A DNA stretch of 64,000 bases from Hippophae tibetana. Its lineage: Eukaryota; Streptophyta; Magnoliopsida; Rosales; Elaeagnaceae. Shown here piece after piece: positions 58,714 to 64,000 of this stretch (its first letter is position 1; every line of letters begins with the position of its first letter). The notes beneath the pieces were generated by a model. The model was not told the origin of the DNA and ran no database searches. It saw nothing but the letters and a program-made list of their open reading frames with translations. The stretch is taken from NCBI GenBank assembly GCA_037013495.1, contig CM072803.1:56867627-56931626 (forward strand), written 5' to 3'. A program made the position numbers and the translations under genes.

Positions 58714-59437
58714 CACCCACAAACTTAAGATTTTAGTAGTCTTCGAGCAAAAGGAAATAAATAAAACAAGGATATATGCCTTTAAAATAGTAATTTTTGA
58801 AACATTTCTTTTTGGTCATTTCAAATAACATAACTCAAAGAAATACAAGAATTTTATCTAAGCATTGAAATAAATTTAAAGATATGTTACATTTTCACAA
58901 TGAATTTTATTATGTGTGTGAAGTATTTTCATATTTCGTCACATGAAATCCAGATGAGTTTATGCAAATGTGGACGCAATTAATTTTTAATGAAATCATA
59001 AATCTCATAAGTTCATTTTTCATTTCTCTCCCCACTAATATAGACAAACATAAAACAAAAAATCAATAGGACTTTATTAAGCTTGTAATGTATGGCTTAG
59101 GTAAATGTAGGATAAAGGATAATATTTGGCTCAATGTTTTCCTAAACACATCATTTTAGGATTGAAACAAGATACCTTCTAACATCACAATGAATACTTC
59201 CCAATTTGAAATTTAACATCACATACAATAATCATTTTTTTTTCTTTTCCTTTTCCTTTTTCTTTTCTTTTATGTTTTCTTTTCCTTTTTTTCCTTTTTT
59301 TTTTCTCTTTTTCATTTTTTTTCTTTTTCAGAATCTATTTTTTTTTCTTTTCAGTATCCTCTTTTTTTTATATATATATATCTTTAAATATTTACTAACA
59401 ATTGTCACATGTTAATGAGATAAGAAAAATTGATATA

Positions 59438-59502
<65 letters not shown>

Positions 59503-60447
59503 CTAGGCTTTTGAAAGGAGATAAAAATATATATAAAAACTTTGAAGCTCAAAAGGTGTATACTATGGTTAAAGCATGTGAAGGTAGATAGAAAGGCTCA
59601 AACGATCCAAATATGACCTAAATCATTTTCTTAGTTAAGTGTTATATAGAATTTCGCCTCGAGAGAAAATCAAACAAATTCTAAGAACTGTGACACCACA
59701 AATATCAATCAAATTGCATACTCACATAAACCTTCTCTAAATTAACATAGCAACTCAAACATCAAGACTAGTGCTCATAAATATATATTCTTGTTAAAAT
59801 GAAACTTACTCAAAAATTACACATAGCTTAGACAATATTCAAAATTTTCAAGGAGTTATACATTATTTAAATCAAATAAATAAAAATAAATCACCATTAA
59901 AAGCAAAATATCTTTAATCAATCAAATAAATAAATCTTCACAAGCAACAATACCCATAAAATATTTCAACTAAGTTCAATTTCTCTACCACCCCCAAACT
60001 TAATATGTACATTGTCCTCAATGTGAAAAATTATAGAACATATGAGATGAGTTTAAAGAAACTTCTTGGTTTGGTTTGTAAGATTAAAATCCAAAATAGC
60101 TTCATTTCCTCCAATTTGCACCTACGAAAATTAAAATAACAACATAAAGAAATATAAAAACTAATACATGCTAAAATAAAAATTAAAACACATGGGTTAC
60201 CTCCGAAAAAAGCGCTTAATTTATAGTCATCAGCTTGACTTCCCTTTTCTCTGCTTTTAGGGAGGTTCAAAAATTTTGCATAGAAGTTTCAAGTTTCAAG
60301 TTACCCAAAAATTGAAAAATAAATAAAAGCAAGTAACAATAAGCATATAGAAAAATAATTTTTTTTTTGAATTAAAATCGGATTGATTGGTATTAATATC
60401 AACAAAAATAAATAGTAAACAAATCCCCGATAACGACGCCAAAAACT
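58714..60447 (-). mobile_element. Internal region of a short, non-coding Tat-type element
   Basis: Only 1.7 kb separate the polypurine tract (58714-58726) from the primer-site motif (60425-60447, minus AAGTTTTTGGCGTCGTTATC then GGGGAT). Inside are the conserved 3' words of Tat elements also found at 12.2-13.7 kb: GCTTGTAATGTA(T/A)GGCTTAG on the plus strand (59080 and 12520), AAGTTTGGGGGTGG on the minus strand (about 59990-60003) and a degenerate GGAGGTAACCCATGTG (about 60190-60206). No gag or pol is readable: the coding part has been deleted, leaving a LARD-like derivative. Confidence 0.65.
59440..59502. repeat. Perfect (TA)n microsatellite
   Basis: About 31 uninterrupted TA units. Preceded by a long T/C-rich tract (59229-59372), which on the element's sense strand is polypurine. 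Confidence 0.98.
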
Positions 60448-60625
60448 TGTTGTCTCCTTTAGAAGAACATAAAATCGTGCAAGTATACACGATCACAAGT
60501 AATAAAATTTGATAAGTAAATTATCGTTCCCACGGAGATTTGCTACGACAGTTTGTGGAGTACTAAAATTGTTTCAATCCGATTTTATCCAAATGATCGA
60601 AAAATTGGAAGATGTTTTAACTAAC
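60448..60625 (-). repeat. 5' LTR piece of the short Tat-type element, cut by a CACTA insertion
   Basis: Plus TGTTGTCTCCTTTAGAAGAA at 60448, next to the primer-site motif. Its 'cgtgcaagtatacacgatcacaagtaat' and 'cgttcccacggagatt' words match the style of the junction at 16780-16900. Interrupted by the CACTA terminus at 60626. Confidence 0.6.
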
Positions 60626-61154
60626 CACTACTACAAAAAGGGGTATAAAAGTCGGTTTTTAACCGACTTTAAATTCAGACTTAAATTGTAAAGTCGGTTC
60701 ACGCCGTGAACCGACTCTACATTTTATTTGTTTTAATTTTTAATTTTATTTTTCGTATAACAGTATATATAAATAACATAAAAACACTAAAATATAAATA
60801 ATAATACAACAAATAATTAACAATATAAATATATTTAATGACTTAATAATTAAATTTATTACAAAATCAAATAATGCATATAAATAACTTCAATTACAAA
60901 TAAAATAATGTCGTCAAATTATGCCATCGAGTAAGCTTGGTTGGCTTAGAATCTTGATTGGCCTTCACAAGCATTATGGCAAAAAAAAGCTGATCCATAT
61001 AACAAATATTCTCCTACATACATGAGCACGTAAAACATCCATCAAAAAAGTAGTCTAAACTTCAGACGTACGAATGAAGAAATTAAATCATTATTGAGAT
61101 TAGCACGTACAACGACATTCGATGAACTCATATTAGCATTATTAATCATTTGTC

Positions 61155-61430
61155 TATATATGAAGTTATCTGGAATCTCTACTACTATTTTTTAATGCTA
61201 TATATAATGAACTCTAAATATGAAATCAATTGCATGTAACTTCGATTTCTTGGCTAAGCTTGTGTGAGTTTTGGTGCCCTTAAACATATGGAACACGTTC
61301 ATATGCACCAAAACTCATACAAACCAAGAAACAAATCGGACCGACGTACGTACACATGATTTGTACATTTAGAACTCATTATATATCATTAAAAATACTA
61401 GCAGAGATTCTAGATAAATTCATATTTATA
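61155..61430. repeat. Long imperfect foldback inside the CACTA element
   Basis: Arms of about 130 bp pair around a centre near 61292 (CATATGGAACACGTTCATATG is 61285-61305). Paired words include TTATCTGGAATCTCTACTA with the complement of TAGCAGAGATTCTAGATAA, TATATAATGAACTCTAAAT with ATTTAGAACTCATTATAT, and GTGAGTTTTGGTGC with GCACCAAAACTCAT. A diverged direct repeat flanks it: 'ttctcctacatacatgagca' (61000) and 'ttcccctaaatacatgagca' (61440), each followed by 'ttcagac' and 'aaatcatta'. No coding. Confidence 0.8.
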
Positions 61431-61556
61431 AACAATGCATTCCCCTAAATACATGAGCATATATATGATTAATCATCATCAACCAAGTGATTTCAGACAC
61501 AAGAATAGATATAGAAGGCCAAATCATTAAAAAATTTACTGTTATGTTGTCATATG

Positions 61557-63924
61557 CTATTCAAGATCATCAGAATCTTCTTCTGATTCTTCTTGCGATG
61601 ATATAATTTGAACCATGTGTTCTGCCCATTCCTCTCGTAAATCATCAAAAATTTGCTGGTCGTAACCCGTCTTGTTCCAACCAAAGAACTACATGTATTC
61701 AAAATCAAAATAAGAATATGATTTCATTTATTTACAAAAACAAACTCAAATATGTTAAAACTTGTATGTATATGGGTAAAATATATTACCACATCATCAA
61801 TTGGAATTTTGATATTTGTGATGATTTCACTCATAAACTTCATGACATAATAACCACACATGACTCCATTATTTTGTTGTGGAACCTACAAAAAAAAGTG
61901 CATGTATACATGAATTTTCATATTCGAACATCCTTATTATTTAATTGTAAAATTAATAAAATTATTAATATTGAATTGTACATACCATAACTTTTGTCCA
62001 TATAAGCTTATGAGATTTTTTAAGGACAATGCCCCTAGACTTGTTCCACAACTTCCATGCCCTGTCAAGATATAAAACGATTAGTTTTTATTAAATATTA
62101 TAAAAAATAATAGAAAAAACTAATATGTAACTAAATATAACTCTTACATTTCAACAACTGCTTTTGTATCTTTACTCAGTTCTATGGAAGCTGAGTCACA
62201 GTACCAAGCATGATTATTGAACATATCAATGATTACCAACATCCAATGATCTTGGCCTTGTTCAAACCTTAATGGCCAAGGGATTATCAACTTTTGATTT
62301 CTGCTAAGCGTTAATGCTCTATCACATAATTGTTTAGCTCTGATGCTAACATCCTTCTCTTGATATTGATTGACATATGAAGAATCATAGAACATTGCTA
62401 AATGTGATGAGTGATTATGTTGAAGTCGATAATAGCAAGCCCTATATATGTATATATATAATTAGATAATATACATATAATTATATATGTTCTGCATAAA
62501 TAAAAGAAAACTAACTAGATTGAGGACTCACCTTGTCCACACTTGAATTATACTTAAATCGATCATTTGATATTCAAATATTTTCAACAAGCACTCAATC
62601 GATATATAAGTTTGGCCGATGTCTACACCAGAAATTTCAATAAGAAGTGGCACAGTCCATCCATCATTTATGCTAGATGCCCTTCCAACAATAGTCATCA
62701 AACTGCCAAGATTTCTACTGAACTGTAACGCATAAGTATGACTATACTTTTTCCAAGGCTTCTTCTTGAATGACTTGATGCACGATGATTGGCCACTAGT
62801 CATAGATTTAGCACGAGATACTTGCTTGGTATCTCTTAAATGTGCCGCATTTAAGAGTTCTGGTATAATAGACTACCAAAAAAGTATCATATATGTATTT
62901 TTAGTAACAATATAAGATCACATTAAATAATAGTAGTAAACAAGTGTTATTTTTTAAGTTAAAAAATAGTACCATGTCAAAATTTAGAACAACTTGAAGC
63001 AACGGCCAAGCCACATACTGTCCAACCGCCTCTTGGACTGTGGTAGCATCAGAAGGCACAGGTAGTGGACAATCATGAAACAATGATTGATCAATTACTA
63101 TTCGCTAATGATTAGGCAAATATTGATTATGAATCATCCGATCATTGCTCAATTGTTGTACCGTTCTAATAGCAACATAGTCCGTTGACGAAGGATGTTT
63201 CAACAAACATTTCATATTCTGTAAAAAATTTAAGTGTTATATATAAAAAATAAAACATATAATAAGAATTTAAAAATTAAAATCTTACCACATATGATTC
63301 ATCAAATAGAGGAGGACTCTCATGTGGGGTAGCTATTGGATGTACATTCTCACCAATATGTTCATCTTGGCTTGATTTATGGTAAGAATGTGCAGATTGC
63401 ATTGGAGAAAATGAACCACTACTTGATTGCATGTGCATTCCTGACATATAATGAGGACCAATAGGATGGCTATATCCCATACTGGATGTAGTTTGAGCAC
63501 AATGAGATTGTGTGGATGGCATGCCTAGCATGGATGGTGGCATGCTTGGCATGGATTGTGGCATGCCTGGAATGGAAGGTGGTATGCCTGGCATGGATGG
63601 TTGCATGCTTGGCCAATATGGCATGCCCTGGTTGTAGCATGATGTCATGGCTGACAATTGTTGTGATTGATGTTCTTTTAGAGTGGCAATCTCACTCATC
63701 ACGGAGGCCTTAAAGGAGTTGAATTCTTCTTCAATTTTAGTGTATTTCTCCTTACTTACCGTCTGAGGCTTATGTTTTGGAATTTTAAAATACTCCATAG
63801 CACCATCATATTGGCTACCTCCCCTAACACGACCAGGATGATCGCGTCCGATTGCATGATATAAAGCATCTCTCCCAGGCTCTTCGATTATTTCACCCCT
63901 GTATAGTTTTTCTTGAACAACTCT
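61557..63924 (-). CDS. CACTA second gene: Ptta/En/Spm tail, Met/Pro linker, DUF8039-like, Ulp1-type protease
   Basis: Seven exons with GT-AG borders and matching phases: 63924-63289, 63218-62973, 62872-62532, 62441-62148, 62061-61986, 61885-61790, 61688-61557. Exon 1 enters from upstream with EEPGRDALYHAIGRDHPGRV (plant En/Spm transposase tail, PF03004), then a helix and Met/Pro repeats (PPSIPGMPQSMPSMPPSMLG). Exon 2 is DUF8039-like (DCPLPVPSDATTVQEAVGQY). Exons 4-6 are a Ulp1/C48 protease core: QDHWMLVIIDM (His), AWYCDSAS (Asp), VPQQNNGVMCGYYVMKFMSE (Gln and Cys); the gene ends REEWAEHMVQIISSQEESEE. One TAG interrupts exon 2 at 63105-63107. The protease's substrate is unknown; SUMO-type processing is the family's chemistry. 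Confidence 0.85.
63510..63640 (-). repeat. Met/Pro-rich coding minisatellite
   Basis: Units of about 21-24 bp encoding variations of (P)SMPGMPPSM, in frame in the CACTA second gene. The complementary strand is also open here (MACLAWM-type repeats), which is a by-product of the repeat and not a gene. Confidence 0.8.
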
Positions 63925-64000
63925 CTACAAATAATAAAGCACACAAACATATCATTCATTATTACATCAATTATTAAGTATCAGTCACACTTTTTATCAA

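Larger units (their letters stand above)
60626..64000 (-). mobile_element. CACTA (En/Spm) element, well-preserved end, continues past the right edge
   Basis: Terminus CACTACTACAAAAAGGGGTA at 60626, preceded by AAC (possible 3-bp target duplication). The subterminal zone 60650-60720 has palindromes GTCGG(TTTTTAA)CCGAC and GTCGGTTCACGCCGTGAACC(GAC). Next come about 0.8 kb with a long foldback (61155-61430) and then the second CACTA gene on the minus strand (61557-63924 and beyond). The other end and the TNPD-type gene lie to the right. The terminus matches the element at 26349. Confidence 0.85.

Noticed and set aside
59206-59415. Phe-rich 69-codon ORF
   Set aside because: Pure by-product of the T/C-rich tract.
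1-64000. CRISPR arrays, bacterial-type operons, rRNA genes
   Set aside because: No spaced direct repeats of CRISPR form and no Shine-Dalgarno-led gene clusters. The repeats that exist are tandem duplications, LTRs and palindromes of plant transposons.
1-64000. tRNA genes
   Set aside because: Only the short tRNA-complementary primer sites of retroelements were seen; no cloverleaf with both A and B boxes was found by eye. A tRNAscan-SE run would be decisive.

Overview
This window looks like dicot plant nuclear heterochromatin. It is AT-rich and contains no complete host gene. Almost everything I can identify is a transposable element or the remains of one: Ty3/gypsy, Ty1/copia, CACTA (En/Spm) and PIF/Harbinger. 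The only host-like pieces are two short broken fragments near 55.5-56.5 kb, one of them a KH-domain RNA-binding protein tail.

Layout, left to right. 1-3.95 kb: a badly decayed Ty3/gypsy pol and gag on the minus strand that runs off the left edge. 4-10.2 kb: AT-rich intergenic DNA with a foldback element (7310-7662) and a possible Transposase_32-type ORF (7798-8238). 10.18-42.64 kb: a four-deep nest. The outermost element is a minus-strand Ty1/copia element with a perfect 5-bp target duplication (GGTAC) 32 kb apart. Its 3' LTR is at 10181-11443. Its internal part holds a gag with a 308-bp tandem duplication, plus an inserted Athila/Tat-type element (about 11.85-18.25 kb) and another Tat-like remnant (18.25-20.9 kb). 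Its 5' LTR starts at 23201, is broken at 23780 by an 18-kb Tat-type element (23781-41848, duplication TTAAT), and resumes at 41849-42637. That Tat element is itself split by a CACTA element carrying a TNPD-type transposase pseudogene (26.35-32.15 kb) and by a second, smaller copia element (32539-37260, duplication AACCT).

43.4-48.5 kb: a Harbinger transposase pseudogene cut inside its catalytic domain by a 3.84-kb LTR element (43977-47817, duplication GATAC). That element has well-preserved LTRs, a tRNA-Met type primer site and a polypurine tract, but no reverse transcriptase. It carries one long, little-interrupted reading frame that I do not recognise. 48.9-53.5 kb: a decayed chromovirus (gag, protease, RT, integrase, chromodomain-like tail) cut by a Tat-family LTR (53480-55245). 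55.5-57.4 kb: two host-gene fragments and the 3' end of a copia element. 57.5-60.6 kb: a short minus-strand Tat-type element without coding capacity, carrying a long hairpin and a (TA)n tract. 60.63 kb to the right edge: the terminus of a much better preserved CACTA element. Its second gene (Ptta/En/Spm tail, Met/Pro-rich linker, DUF8039-like region, Ulp1-type protease) has seven exons with consistent splice sites and only one in-frame stop.

The elements do not form a working pathway. The window records successive insertions, and the nesting gives their relative ages. All family names come from reading motifs by eye. Boundaries called exact are supported by target duplications or LTR/PBS/PPT junctions; the others are approximate.
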